DNA of 64,000 nt from Sporosarcina sp. FSL K6-1522 (lineage in GTDB: Bacteria > Bacillota > Bacilli > Bacillales_A > Planococcaceae): assembly GCF_038622445.1 (NCBI RefSeq), contig NZ_CP152019.1, positions 3,942,501 through 4,006,500 of the forward strand, read 5' to 3'. Below are positions 33,348-41,978 of the stretch, one piece after another. A program made the position numbers and the translations under genes. The stretch's first letter is position 1. Each line of letters begins with the position of its first letter. The notes beneath the pieces were generated by a model that worked only from the letters and a program-made list of their open reading frames with translations, did not search any database and had not been told where the DNA came from.

Positions 33348-34202
33348 TTACTCGATACTGCGCCATAAATAGAGTGCTGCATAGCTCAAATAAGGTGACC
33401 AATCTGGAATATGTGCAAGCATCTCTTCTTTCGTTGGCTTGCGATCCATATTCCACAATTTCTTCAAAGCATTTTGCAAACCAATATCCGCCAATGGGAA
33501 TAAATTCGGACGCCCCAAGCCAAACATTAGAAAATTTTGTGCAGTCCATGGACCAACACCGCGGAATTGAACTAGTGTAGCAGTCACTTCCTCATCACTC
33601 ATCTCTTTGAGGCGCTCCAAATCCAGCGCACCTTCCGCAACTGCTTGCGATAGCCCAATGATGTATTCCGCTTTACGTGTACTAAATTGCATCTCGCGTA
33701 ACATCGCAACATCAAGTGAGGCAATGCGCTCCGGCGCCGGATAACGCCATACTCCATCCGTACGCTCCCCAAACGTTTCCACAAATCGCTTCGTCAATGT
33801 ATGTGAGAACGACAGATTCAATTGCTGGTGAATAATGCTCTTCATCAACTCCCCGTACAATGAAAAACTTCGAATCAGCGGCGTCCCCGCATGTTCTACA
33901 AAAAGCGCTTCCAGATCCGTCCCCTGAAAATGAGCACTAATGGTATCAAGCGGCCTATCCAAATGGAAAATGGCCTTCACTTCTTTCACTTGCCCTTCAT
34001 GTGACGCACCTTCCAAGAGAAATACCGGTCGTTCTGTCGTCCCGATTCCTCTCAGTATGAGATTATTCCCTTCCGCCATCGGAATATGTATCGAACGATC
34101 AAGCAAATTCACCGCATTCACCGGATCTCCCGCCAACCGATGCAACGCACGATCAAAATCATAGACAAATGGAATTGCAAATTGATTAACGATTCTAAAC
34201 AC
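33348..34202 (-). CDS. alkA: DNA-3-methyladenine glycosylase II (AlkA/YfjP-like)
   Basis: 284 residues from GTG 34202. Helix-hairpin-helix LVQFRGVGPWTAQNFLMF with the following catalytic Asp (FPLADIGLQNAL), and the SIIHQQLNLSFSHTL block, place it in the HhH-GPD AlkA group. The N-terminal 110 residues are the AlkA-type beta domain. Removes alkylated bases in base excision repair. Confidence 0.93.
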   Translation of the reverse strand: MFRIVNQFAIPFVYDFDRALHRLAGDPVNAVNLLDRSIHIPMAEGNNLILRGIGTTERPVFLLEGASHEGQVKEVKAIFHLDRPLDTISAHFQGTDLEALFVEHAGTPLIRSFSLYGELMKSIIHQQLNLSFSHTLTKRFVETFGERTDGVWRYPAPERIASLDVAMLREMQFSTRKAEYIIGLSQAVAEGALDLERLKEMSDEEVTATLVQFRGVGPWTAQNFLMFGLGRPNLFPLADIGLQNALKKLWNMDRKPTKEEMLAHIPDWSPYLSYAALYLWRSIE

Positions 34203-34262
34203 CCCTTCTCCTCATCATTTTAGCGCATAAATACTCTATTTTAAAAAACTTTATGAAAAGTG

Positions 34263-34290
34263 TTGACTTCTTTTACAGTTTAGCTATAAT
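34263..34290 (+). promoter_or_regulatory. tRNA-Val promoter
   Basis: TTGACT (34263-34268), 16 bases, TATAAT (34285-34290), about 35 bases before the tRNA. Confidence 0.8.
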
Positions 34291-34329
34291 AGAACTTGTG
34301 CAGTAGAGATACGCACTACTTAATCCCAA

Positions 34330-34402
34330 GGTTCCATAGCTCAGCTGGGAGAGCACTACCTCGACAAGGTAGGGGTCGGCGGTTCGAGCCCGTCTGGGAC
34401 CA
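34330..34402 (+). tRNA. tRNA-Val (GAC)
   Basis: Cloverleaf: acceptor GGTTCCA/TGGGACC, D arm GCTCAGCTGGGAGAGC, anticodon stem CTACC/GGTAG with loop TCGACAA (anticodon GAC, valine), T arm GGCGG-TTCGAGC-CCGTC. Discriminator A; CCA is not encoded. A lone tRNA with an integrase remnant 130 bases downstream. Confidence 0.95.
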
Positions 34403-34450
34403 TAATGCATTATTCTTAGAAAACCTTTAGGTATAAGGTTTTCCGAATAT

Positions 34451-34485
34451 AAAAACGTTCAGGCCTTCGTGCTTGAACGTTTTTT
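34451..34485 (+). terminator. Terminator of tRNA-Val
   Basis: AACGTTC/GAACGTT stem (34454-34460, 34475-34481) with T6; a second hairpin AAAACCTT/AAGGTTTT lies at 34419-34441. Confidence 0.75.
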
Positions 34486-34536
34486 CATTGAATTTCCCAC
34501 CTCATGTCCACCATTTGTCCGCAGCAGCTAATATTC

Positions 34537-35310
34537 CTAATCATCCGTATGATATCGAATCGCATTGTGAAATATATCCGCAATGTCACTATGCGAATTA
34601 GGCAACAGGTGAGCGTAAAATTCCAACGTGATTTTTGGGTTCGCATGTCCAAGTCGGGCCGAAATTTTTTACGATGTCGACTCCTTCCGATATAAGGATA
34701 GAAGCGTGTGTGTGCCGAATATCATGAAATCGGATTGCCGTCACTTTAGCTTTTTTCGTAATGCGCTTCATGACTCTTATTACATTTCGTGGATTTTGCA
34801 TAGTTCCCGTATTCGTACAAATCACTAGGTCTTCATTTTGGTATAGGTCACCCACAAGTTCTTTCCACTCATCCTGAACACTCTTATGCTTTTGAAGTTC
34901 ATTCAGAACAAATTCCGGAATCGGGATTTGTCGTTTCGAACTTTTAGTTTTTAATGTGCTAAGTGTATAGCCACTTTTCGGGATGTGCGCCAGGGATCTG
35001 TTTACATGAATTATTTTATTCTCGAAATCAACATCAATCCATTTTAATCCAAGTATTTCTCCCCTTCTCATTCCTGTATATATCGCCAGCAAGAATGTCA
35101 AATAGTGACGTTCACCCTTACAGGCCTCGAGAAAAAGATGTATTTCATCGAACGACCAAATAGACATTTCTTCATAATTCACCGAGGATGGATCTGCTTC
35201 GCTTACTGGATTGCTTACTATTTTCCCCCACTTCACTGCCTGATCGAATGCCCGGTTCAATAATTGATGCATCTGTCGGATATAAGATGGAGCCTTCTCT
35301 TTTCCTACTA
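34537..35310 (-). pseudogene. Tyrosine integrase remnant (5' truncated, frameshifted)
   Basis: Reading leftward, an intact core-binding/catalytic segment (MHQLLNRAFDQAVKWG, YTGMRRGEILGLKW, RFHDIRHTHASILISEG) breaks in an A-run near 34680: the frame then gives a short wrong tail, while the next frame continues SARLGHANPKITLEFYAHLL to a TAG at 34537. The N-terminal domain is missing (a stop precedes 35310). A relic of an element that used the tRNA-Val site; catalytic Tyr would be in the shifted part. Confidence 0.88.
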
Positions 35311-35418
35311 ATTAGATAGTTTTAGAGAAACAAGTCGCACCATAAAAGCATTTCATATCAATACATATGATGTTTTTATTTGGACAGTTTTCGTACAAGT
35401 TACTCACCTCGAGTTAGA

Positions 35419-35461
35419 ACGTCTGTTTCTACATAATACAAACAGACGTGCTTTTTTTTTC
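35419..35461 (+). terminator. Strong intrinsic terminator (orphan)
   Basis: Perfect 10-bp stem ACGTCTGTTT/AAACAGACGT, 11-base loop, then nine T. No plus-strand gene precedes it; it may belong to the lost element. Confidence 0.8.
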
Positions 35462-35544
35462 AAGTGGACTAATTCTACAAATATTTTTTTGTATTATAAA
35501 GATTGATTAAAAAACCCCTTAAAATCCCTATTATTACGATAAAT

Positions 35545-35592
35545 AAAAAGCAACCCATACAGATACAAAAAATCTGAGGTGGATTGCTTTTT
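35545..35592. terminator. Bidirectional terminator after yugN
   Basis: AAAAGCAA (35546-35553) pairs with TTGCTTTT (35584-35591), with an inner CAGAT/ATCTG stem. Confidence 0.75.
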
Positions 35593-35623
35593 CCAAATGA
35601 AAATACCCGCTTTTCCAATTGAA

Positions 35624-36058
35624 TTAACTGGTTTGCAACAAATTCTGTGCATGCATACATTTCAAAAGATTTTCAACCGCGACTTCTCCCGCATGAATCC
35701 ACCTGTTTTTATCAATGATTTTGCCGTCTGTATCAATCGGTTGCTGAAATTGACTGAAGCCAGTTGCATCCAATAGTGAACTTTCATCACGATCCAGACC
35801 GACATGCACAACATGCTTGATAACGTAAGGTGTTCCGAAATTAATGATTGCTTCATAATGATCCAGCTCGCCTTCCATCACGAAAAAAGGAATGCGGATA
35901 TAGATGGTTTCGCCACCTTCATTGCACAAAATATGATCAAAGCATCCTTTGTGAAAATCCCAGTTTCCGCCCAAATGATAACCGAGCTCTTGAATGCAAT
36001 CGCTCACAATGCCGAATGAGGCTATTTGTCCTTCGAGTTCCGTCTGCAGTTTTAACAT
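35624..36058 (-). CDS. yugN: YugN-like family protein
   Basis: 144 residues. The sequence LGGNWDFHKGCFDHIL, ETIYIRIPFFVMEGELDHYEA, INFGTPYVIKHVVHVGLDRDE and FSQFQQPIDTDGKI follows the YugN-like family of Bacillales. Function unknown; in B. subtilis yugN is next to pgi. The start ATG has GAGGAGATATT upstream. Confidence 0.88.
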   Translation of the reverse strand: MLKLQTELEGQIASFGIVSDCIQELGYHLGGNWDFHKGCFDHILCNEGGETIYIRIPFFVMEGELDHYEAIINFGTPYVIKHVVHVGLDRDESSLLDATGFSQFQQPIDTDGKIIDKNRWIHAGEVAVENLLKCMHAQNLLQTS

Positions 36059-36291
36059 AATATCTCCTCCTCTTACTTAATCCATATTTAGCATTCACGA
36101 AAGGATACGGAGGTATACCTTCTCAAAAAAGTTGAAATTGCATTTGGGTCGACTGTGCAATAGCGACTTACATATTCACCTGTAGAGATATCGACTAAAA
36201 AATCACCAAATTGTCAGTATATCACTAACAAATTTGGTGCAATTCATCTTTAGACCAATTAATTTTCAAGCCTAATTTGGTACTTAACGTA

Positions 36292-36599
36292 TTATGAAGC
36301 GTTTCTCACCATCTTAAATAACATATGTGCTAGAGTATGTTGTTCTTCTTTTGATCCTGAATTCCAAAGCTCCATTAAAATATTCTCTTCCCTATTCCGA
36401 GGATTTTCATGGTTGGCAAGATAATTTGCAACTATCTCTGCAGTTTTAGCAAGTTTCTCCTCACTCAATCCCATGTTCTCTCCCAACTCAATTTTTTCAG
36501 CAAGATACTGCTCAAACTGATTGAAGTTTTCTGAAATTTTTTTTTTGTCTCATCGCTAACTTTACCCAATTCTTTTTGTACCTTGTCCTTCATATCCAT
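36292..36599 (-). pseudogene. DUF3243 protein gene, frameshifted at an A10 tract
   Basis: Upstream frame from ATG 36599 reads MDMKDKVQKELGKVSDETKKK, then ten A (36537-36546) shift it. In the next frame the family continues: ISENFNQFEQYLAEKIELGE, EKLAKTAEIVANYLANHENP, NILMELWNSGSKEEQ and HTLAHMLFKMVRN, a DUF3243 signature. Eight or eleven A would restore the frame. Either sequencing error, true inactivation or slippage at a homopolymer. Follows tspO, likely same transcript. Confidence 0.8.
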
Positions 36600-36752
36600 T
36601 AGAAATCATTCCTATCTTTGTTTAAAAAATTATTTTGCGCTTTTTTCATATATTAAATACGCGGAAAATCTCCCAATTTACTTCATACTTTATTCTCAAA
36701 TAAGAGAGAAACCATGTAGGCTCTCCCCCAATCACTTCATTAAGCCATTCAT

Positions 36753-37256
36753 TTAATAATGTTCTGTATGTCTTCCACGATTCATATTCCAAGTAGCATA
36801 GTTTAATGCAACTGCGTATGTCATACATCCCGTATAAGGAATCATCAAGGAGCCTGCGAGCTTGCTTCCACGGTAGAAATAATACGTGTTCAGGGTTGCC
36901 GCCATCCAAAGTAGGGATGCGTCCACAAGTGCAGTTCCTCGCAGGTTCCACCGAAAAAATAGAAAGGACCAAATAAAGTTTAGGCCAAGCTGTGTTGTAT
37001 AAGTTACATTGCCTGCGGTTTGCAGATTATTTGTTTTTGGCTGTTTATCGAATTGATATTTAGCTATTCCCATTAAAGTATAAAGACTTGTCCATGCTAC
37101 GGGAAACGCCCAGCTTGATGGGGCGAAATTTGGTGTCTGCAAATTTCTATACTTGACCTTTGCAGACTTTGTTGCCAAAGCACCAGCAATCGTCCCGCCA
37201 ATAAGAGGGACTGCAATGGATGCCACCAATTTCAATTTGTTCCCATTCACCGTCAA
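36753..37256 (-). CDS. tspO: TspO/MBR tryptophan-rich sensory protein
   Basis: 167 residues, five membrane helices. NFAPSSWAFPVAWTSLYTLMG (the PxxxFPxxW.LY signature), LNFIWSFLFFRW, and ALNYATWNMN at the end. TspO binds porphyrins; the B. cereus protein is reported to degrade protoporphyrin IX in the light. Start set at TTG 37256 behind AAAGGGGTG (ATG 37274 possible). Directly after splB, fitting a light/UV theme. Confidence 0.9.
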   Translation of the reverse strand: MTVNGNKLKLVASIAVPLIGGTIAGALATKSAKVKYRNLQTPNFAPSSWAFPVAWTSLYTLMGIAKYQFDKQPKTNNLQTAGNVTYTTQLGLNFIWSFLFFRWNLRGTALVDASLLWMAATLNTYYFYRGSKLAGSLMIPYTGCMTYAVALNYATWNMNRGRHTEHY

Positions 37257-37322
37257 TCGCTTCACCCCTTTCATACTTCTCCAGCATATTTCCTAAATCC
37301 TTCAGTTCCATGCTTGGGCCTT

Positions 37323-38342
37323 CTATGTGAAGTACTCCAATTTTGCTTCCGGGAAGAATTTTTCCATATAGGCATAGAGGTGACTTTTTATATCATCTTT
37401 TTGATAAATGTATTTTCCGATTCCATATTTACCCCATTTATACCTTCGCTTTTCTTCATCTAATTCTAATTTTGTCATGGGGTAATTTTTTTCTATAACT
37501 CTTTTGGCCGGTTTTGTAAAACGGTGTTGAATAAATTCAAAGGTTAGGTCTTTTTTTGCCTCGGGGGGCAATTCCCCTTCTAAACGTTCGAACATATGAT
37601 AATACCCTTCTTGCCAGCCCTCATGTAAATAAATCGGGGCTACAATAAAACCAAGGGGGTATCCCGCTCTCGCAACTTTTCCTGCAGCCTCAATGCGTTT
37701 CGCTAAAGGGGAGGTCCCGGGTTCAAAATACTTGATGACATAATCAGCATTCACGCTAAATCGAAAACGGGTTTTGCCATTATGCTTGGCATCCAGTAAG
37801 TGATCCACATGATGGAATTTCGTAACAAATCTCGATTTTCCATATTGCGATTCACCAAAATGCTCAATAGCCCGCTTTAATGTATGTGTCAGATGATCGA
37901 TGCCAACAATATCGGATGTACAGGATGCTTCGAATCTCGTCAACTCTGGAGCCCGTTCTGCCATATATTTATCCGCAGCGTCAAGTATTTCATCTACATT
38001 TACATACATTCGGATGTATGGTTTATTTCCCATTGTCGTTTGTAAATAGCAATAATGACAATGGCCCATACAACCCGTTGCAAAAGGAATGGCATATTCA
38101 GCAGAGGGCTTTGAAGTATCAAACTTAAGTGTTTTTCTAATTCCAACTACTAATGTGGATTTGGCAACACGGTACTGCTGAAAATCATTTTCACCTGGAA
38201 GATTTCTCACCTGATTATGGGAAGTTGTGTAGCGAATTTCGACGTTGTCTTTTTCGAATTTTTCAAATAGTCCCCTGCCTAGTGGGTAGTTTAGCGCGTC
38301 TGGTTCAAAGTAAATAAGCTTAGGTGTGAATGGCTTATTCAT
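37323..38342 (-). CDS. splB: Spore photoproduct lyase
   Basis: 339 residues. Radical SAM cluster FATGCMGHCHYCYLQT (Cys-x3-Cys-x2-Cys) at about 85-100 and the H-donor Cys region FEASCTSDIVGIDHL at about 138. Repairs 5-thyminyl-5,6-dihydrothymine in germinating spores. Its ATG overlaps splA by eight bases. In B. subtilis the operon is controlled by sigma-G. Confidence 0.97.
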   Translation of the reverse strand: MNKPFTPKLIYFEPDALNYPLGRGLFEKFEKDNVEIRYTTSHNQVRNLPGENDFQQYRVAKSTLVVGIRKTLKFDTSKPSAEYAIPFATGCMGHCHYCYLQTTMGNKPYIRMYVNVDEILDAADKYMAERAPELTRFEASCTSDIVGIDHLTHTLKRAIEHFGESQYGKSRFVTKFHHVDHLLDAKHNGKTRFRFSVNADYVIKYFEPGTSPLAKRIEAAGKVARAGYPLGFIVAPIYLHEGWQEGYYHMFERLEGELPPEAKKDLTFEFIQHRFTKPAKRVIEKNYPMTKLELDEEKRRYKWGKYGIGKYIYQKDDIKSHLYAYMEKFFPEAKLEYFT

Positions 38343-38592
38343 TTAAAGTACCTTTTGAAATATCTCCATAATAGTAATTATAGGCTTGGTTTGCCTCTTT
38401 TTCTGTTGAATAGACAGCCAGATCACTGGATAGGGGATAATAATCTTCATAAAGAAATAAAGCAAGTTCATTAGGACTTTTTGGATGATTGACAACTGCG
38501 GCGCTCTGTACATTTGCTACATCCTGAGTATGTGGATTCCGGTGAAAAACATAGACAATATCCCCCGCATGATAAGAATGGTTTCCGTTCAT
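38335..38592 (-). CDS. splA: SplA, regulator of the spl operon
   Basis: 85 residues, YHAGDIVYVFHRNPHTQDVA, AVVNHPKSPNELALFLYEDY and YPLSSDLAVY match the SplA family (TRAP-like small protein, negative regulator of splAB in B. subtilis). Overlaps splB start, so translationally coupled. Confidence 0.92.
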   Translation of the reverse strand: MNGNHSYHAGDIVYVFHRNPHTQDVANVQSAAVVNHPKSPNELALFLYEDYYPLSSDLAVYSTEKEANQAYNYYYGDISKGTLNE

Positions 38593-38641
38593 TTCCTCAT
38601 CTACACCTTATTAGTACTAACGTTAATTAAATCAAAAAATC

Positions 38642-39070
38642 TTATTGTAAAAAATTTAGTTCTTGGGGTGGTTCATCATAATGATTTAAAATACGGGCAG
38701 TTTCAGGCTGTATTTCTATAAATACATAGTTTGGATCTTCAGGACCATCAAACCATTTATTGAATGAATCGTCCCAGAGTTTATTTTTCAAGTTTTGCGA
38801 GTTATTAATTTTAGATCTTCCAGAAATTTGAACATATGCATCGCTTTGTCCTTGTTCTTCATAACCTAATAATACAGATACAAATGGATTTTTTTCTATT
38901 TCGCCTAACTTTTCAGTATTCATTTTAGTTGGTGAATACAAGGTTAAGTCATCATTATAAAATGTCATATACCGTGAATGAGGTTTATTATTTTCAACAG
39001 TAGAAAGGACACCCCCTCTATGATTCGATATAATCTTAAGGACTTGTTTTGTTAAATCTGATGTGTTCAT
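38642..39070 (-). CDS. Pyridoxamine 5'-phosphate oxidase-fold general stress protein
   Basis: 142 residues from ATG 39070 behind GAGAGGAGTG. HRGGVLSTVENNKPHSRYMT, LTLYSPTKMNTEKLGEI, NPFVSVLLGYEE and DAYVQISGRSKI follow the split-barrel FMN-binding fold of YdaG/GSP26-like stress proteins. Binds flavin or F420-like cofactor; the reaction is unknown. Confidence 0.88.
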   Translation of the reverse strand: MNTSDLTKQVLKIISNHRGGVLSTVENNKPHSRYMTFYNDDLTLYSPTKMNTEKLGEIEKNPFVSVLLGYEEQGQSDAYVQISGRSKINNSQNLKNKLWDDSFNKWFDGPEDPNYVFIEIQPETARILNHYDEPPQELNFLQ

Positions 39071-39205
39071 TACTTTACACTCCTCTCTAATTTCTATTTT
39101 AATATGCACAAATTTCCGAAATAAAAACATCAAAATCATTGGTTTTTTGTTAATAAATAATTTTGAATACGAGACAGCATTTTCTAATTTATATTACTTA
39201 CATTC

Positions 39206-39241
39206 CTTACTTTGCCAAATAATTTTCCATACATAAATCCT
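39206..39241 (+). promoter_or_regulatory. Candidate sigma-G-type promoter before DUF3231 gene
   Basis: TACATA (39230s), 17 bases, CATAATA (39254-39260 area) upstream of the DUF3231 ATG; the same TACATA-N17-CATAATA recurs at 40797-40826 before uvsE. CATAATA matches the -10 of sigma-F/G promoters. Exact limits approximate. Confidence 0.4.
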
Positions 39242-39298
39242 AAATCTTCTCACATAATAAAGTTTGTAAGTAAAAACGCATTTATCAGGAGAATAATT

Positions 39299-39811
39299 AT
39301 GGGTATTATCAGTGGTAATTCTAAAGAGGAACCATTGCATTATGGAGAAGTAATCGGCTGTTGGGCATATATCGGTGCAAACAAGGGCTTGATTAGCGGA
39401 TACGAGGCTTTTATCAACCATGCCGGCGGCAATGATCTTATCAACTTGCTAAAAGAAGCTGTCGATACGATGAGAGAAGAAAATAAAAAAATTGAAAAAG
39501 TCTTGAAGGAAAATGGAATAACTCCTCCTCCTTCATTGCCAAAACGAGGCGTTGCTAGTGCCACAGAAATTCCAATGGGCGCAAGATTTATGGATCTGTA
39601 AATTTCTGGAGCCTTATCCATTAATTTAGGACAAGGACTCGTATCGTGTAGCCAAGTAATCGGACAATGTCTGCAAGTTGATATCGCAATGATGTTTGGC
39701 AAGTTTTTAGCAGACAAAATGGCTTTCGGCCTAAAATTACTGAATATGAACAAGGAGAAGGGTTGGATTATACCACCCCCATTGCATATGAATCCTCCAA
39801 AAAGTGATTAA
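39299..39811 (+). pseudogene. DUF3231 protein gene with internal TAA
   Basis: ATG 39299 behind AGGAGAA. MGIISGNSKEEPLHYGEV, GANKGLISGYEAFINHAGG and LPKRGVASATEIPMGARF are DUF3231 (spore coat F-like). Codon 101 (39599-39601) is TAA where homologs have Glu (GARF-DPEIS), then the same frame runs on to 39811: ALSINLGQGLVSCSQVIGQC, MMFGKFLADKMAFG, GWIIPPPLH. One substitution explains it. Half-length relative to two-domain members. Confidence 0.85.
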
Positions 39812-40029
39812 TTATCAATTAAAAAATTCAGCGTATTTACCCGTATTATACTAAAACTCTATATTTTTAAGAAAAGAGCTGTTCAGAAATTCGGTGAGAC
39901 ACGAATTCTATGACAGCTCTTTTCTTACTTTTTTATTCCTTTAAGGTGGATAAGTTTTTTCCATGCCAGATGAATTGTAAACACTATTTGTACATTCTAA
40001 CTAATAATGTTCTGTAGGAGGTAATAATA

Positions 40030-40338
40030 TTGAAGGTTGCACTGATTGTCGGAAGTATTCTGTTGCCACTAATAATGATCTATATCCTGCACCGTTATAG
40101 AAGGATATGTACTCTATATAATATACTGATGGTATTATCCGTCATCTTATTTGGAGATATTGCTGCATTATCAATTCTCCAAATTATTCAAGACAATACA
40201 GTTTTCATGACTGCAATTCATGCGATTTTTTTAGACCCACTTTTTCTCGCAACAGGTGCTTATATATGGATATATACGATTTATTGTCTAATGCTGTTGA
40301 CCATAAAAGATTGGAGTAAAGATGACAAGGACAAGTGA
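40030..40338 (+). CDS. Hypothetical 3-TM membrane protein
   Basis: 102 residues from TTG 40030 behind AGGAGGTAATAATA. Three hydrophobic helices (1-22, 33-57, 62-92) and a basic/acidic tail (KDWSKDDKDK). No family recognised. A TTGTACAT site at 39988 lies upstream, resembling the regulator sites at 45464 and 45741. Confidence 0.78.
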   Translation: MKVALIVGSILLPLIMIYILHRYRRICTLYNILMVLSVILFGDIAALSILQIIQDNTVFMTAIHAIFLDPLFLATGAYIWIYTIYCLMLLTIKDWSKDDKDK

Positions 40339-40545
40339 GCCTTTAAAGGATTTTTCCAGTACCCACTTCATTCGTGCGGGTATTATTTTTGAGTGAATAA
40401 AGCCAATTGATGTAAACCCTTAAATCTTTATTCACCATCATCTTTCACAGTCCGTATATTATGCAATAAAAAAAACACCCTCCTCAAGTTAATGGGAAGA
40501 GCGCTTTTACAGTCATCTTACTTATTTAATTCATAATACTATTTC

Positions 40546-40689
40546 TTACTCTAATTTGCAAATCTCATGTGAATTTTTAATATGCGTGTCAAAACCGGTC
40601 AACAGCTCATCACGGACGATGAGCTGTGCCAGCTTAACTCCATCCACCTTCCAATCATCAAACACCATATTGACACTTCTTACAAGCAT
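40546..40689 (-). CDS. Possible 47-residue protein
   Basis: ATG 40689 with AGGATC upstream, TAA 40546. Reads MLVRSVNMVFDDWKVDGVK, LAQLIVRDELLTGFDTH. Plausible composition but a weak site and no recognised family; could be a gene fragment. Confidence 0.33.
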   Translation of the reverse strand: MLVRSVNMVFDDWKVDGVKLAQLIVRDELLTGFDTHIKNSHEICKLE

Positions 40690-40796
40690 TTTTGATGATC
40701 CTACGCTTAGGTGTGTAGGTCAGTTTCAACTATTATCGTTGCCGTGAGGACATCTTCAATGCCAAACGTTACAACTATTTTGTATTTACGTATAAC

Positions 40797-40925
40797 CATA
40801 CATAAAACCCAAAATTCCTCTCATAATAGAATTGTAAGTAACTCAACTCGAGGAACAACTATGTGTATTCTAAGTGGCAACCCTAAAAAAAGAACCAATA
40901 CATAACGATGTAAGCCGATTATCTA
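40797..40925 (+). pseudogene. Decayed duplicate of DUF3231 promoter and 5' end
   Basis: 40797-40925 matches 39228-39370: promoter region (CATACATAAA, CTCTCATAATA, TTGTAAG), an ATG at 40861, then MCILSGNPKK (compare MGIISGNSKE) before a frameshift and stop. It lies just before uvsE, whose promoter it may now supply. Confidence 0.6.
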
Positions 40926-40982
40926 ACAGAAATGCAATGACAAATATAAAATAACTAACTTGTGAATTTGGAGGTAAAAAAT

Positions 40983-41945
40983 GTGATTGTACGTCTTGGT
41001 TATGTAGCAATGAACACCGAATTAAAAAACGCATCTCCATCACAAACCATGACTTTTACACAATTTCAGAAAATCGGGGATCGGGAAGCCGCTATCCGCA
41101 AATTAGAGCGCATTTCCATCTCGAATTTACAGAACACACTTCGAATTTTGATGCATAATGTAGCTTCTGAGATACATTTTTATCGTTTAACTTCACGTCT
41201 TATCCCTTTGGCTAACCATGAAGAGCTGCATGATTGGAATTATATGAAGCCACTCCAAGAACTTTTACGTGAGATTGGCGATTTTGCTAGAGGAAACAAA
41301 CTTAGAATTGATTTTCATCCAGATCACTTTGTACTTATTAATTCCATTAAGAAAGAGATTTTTAAAAATTCGATTCAAACGCTTAAGATGCATTATTTAT
41401 TATTAAAAGGAATGGGAATAAATCCGGTTCATCGTTGTGTCTTGCATGTGGGAGGCAATTATAAAGAAACGGAACTATCGCTTGAACGTTTTATAGATAA
41501 TTGGATGGACGTTCCAAAATCGATTCAAAAAATGATAATGCTGGAAAATGATGATACTTCATTTACACTAGAGGATACTCTTTACTTATGTGAAAAGCTG
41601 GATATTCCACTTGTATTTGATTATCACCATCACCTTGCCCACCATAAGAATCCCAATTGGCAAGCTCAGTGGGAGCGTGTCACTCAAACGTGGTGCCACT
41701 CTCCTCTTCCAATTAAAATGCATATTTCTAGTCCCAAAAGCCAAAAGACATTCCGACACCACGCTGATTATGTTGACATAGATATGTTTTTTCAATTTTT
41801 AAATGAAATTAAAGGTAGCGTTTCTCAAATTGACTGTATGATAGAGGCAAAAAGAAAGGACAATGCCCTGTTTCAATTAATGGAAGAAATTAGAGGTAGG
41901 GATAATGTAAAAATAATAGATGGCTCTTCATTTCATATTAAATGA
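40983..41945 (+). CDS. uvsE: UV damage endonuclease UvsE/UvdE
   Basis: 320 residues from GTG 40983 behind GGAGG. TIM-barrel enzyme: VRLGYVAMN, RISISNLQNTLRILMHN, IDFHPDHFVLINS, LHVGGNYKETEL, MLENDDTSFTLED, LVFDYHHHLAHH (metal His cluster) and IKMHISSPK. Nicks DNA 5' of cyclobutane dimers and 6-4 photoproducts. Convergent with photolyase, 33 bases apart. Confidence 0.95.
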   Translation: MIVRLGYVAMNTELKNASPSQTMTFTQFQKIGDREAAIRKLERISISNLQNTLRILMHNVASEIHFYRLTSRLIPLANHEELHDWNYMKPLQELLREIGDFARGNKLRIDFHPDHFVLINSIKKEIFKNSIQTLKMHYLLLKGMGINPVHRCVLHVGGNYKETELSLERFIDNWMDVPKSIQKMIMLENDDTSFTLEDTLYLCEKLDIPLVFDYHHHLAHHKNPNWQAQWERVTQTWCHSPLPIKMHISSPKSQKTFRHHADYVDIDMFFQFLNEIKGSVSQIDCMIEAKRKDNALFQLMEEIRGRDNVKIIDGSSFHIK

Positions 41946-41978
41946 AAATCACAGTCAACTGGGTACCAATACTCTGTC

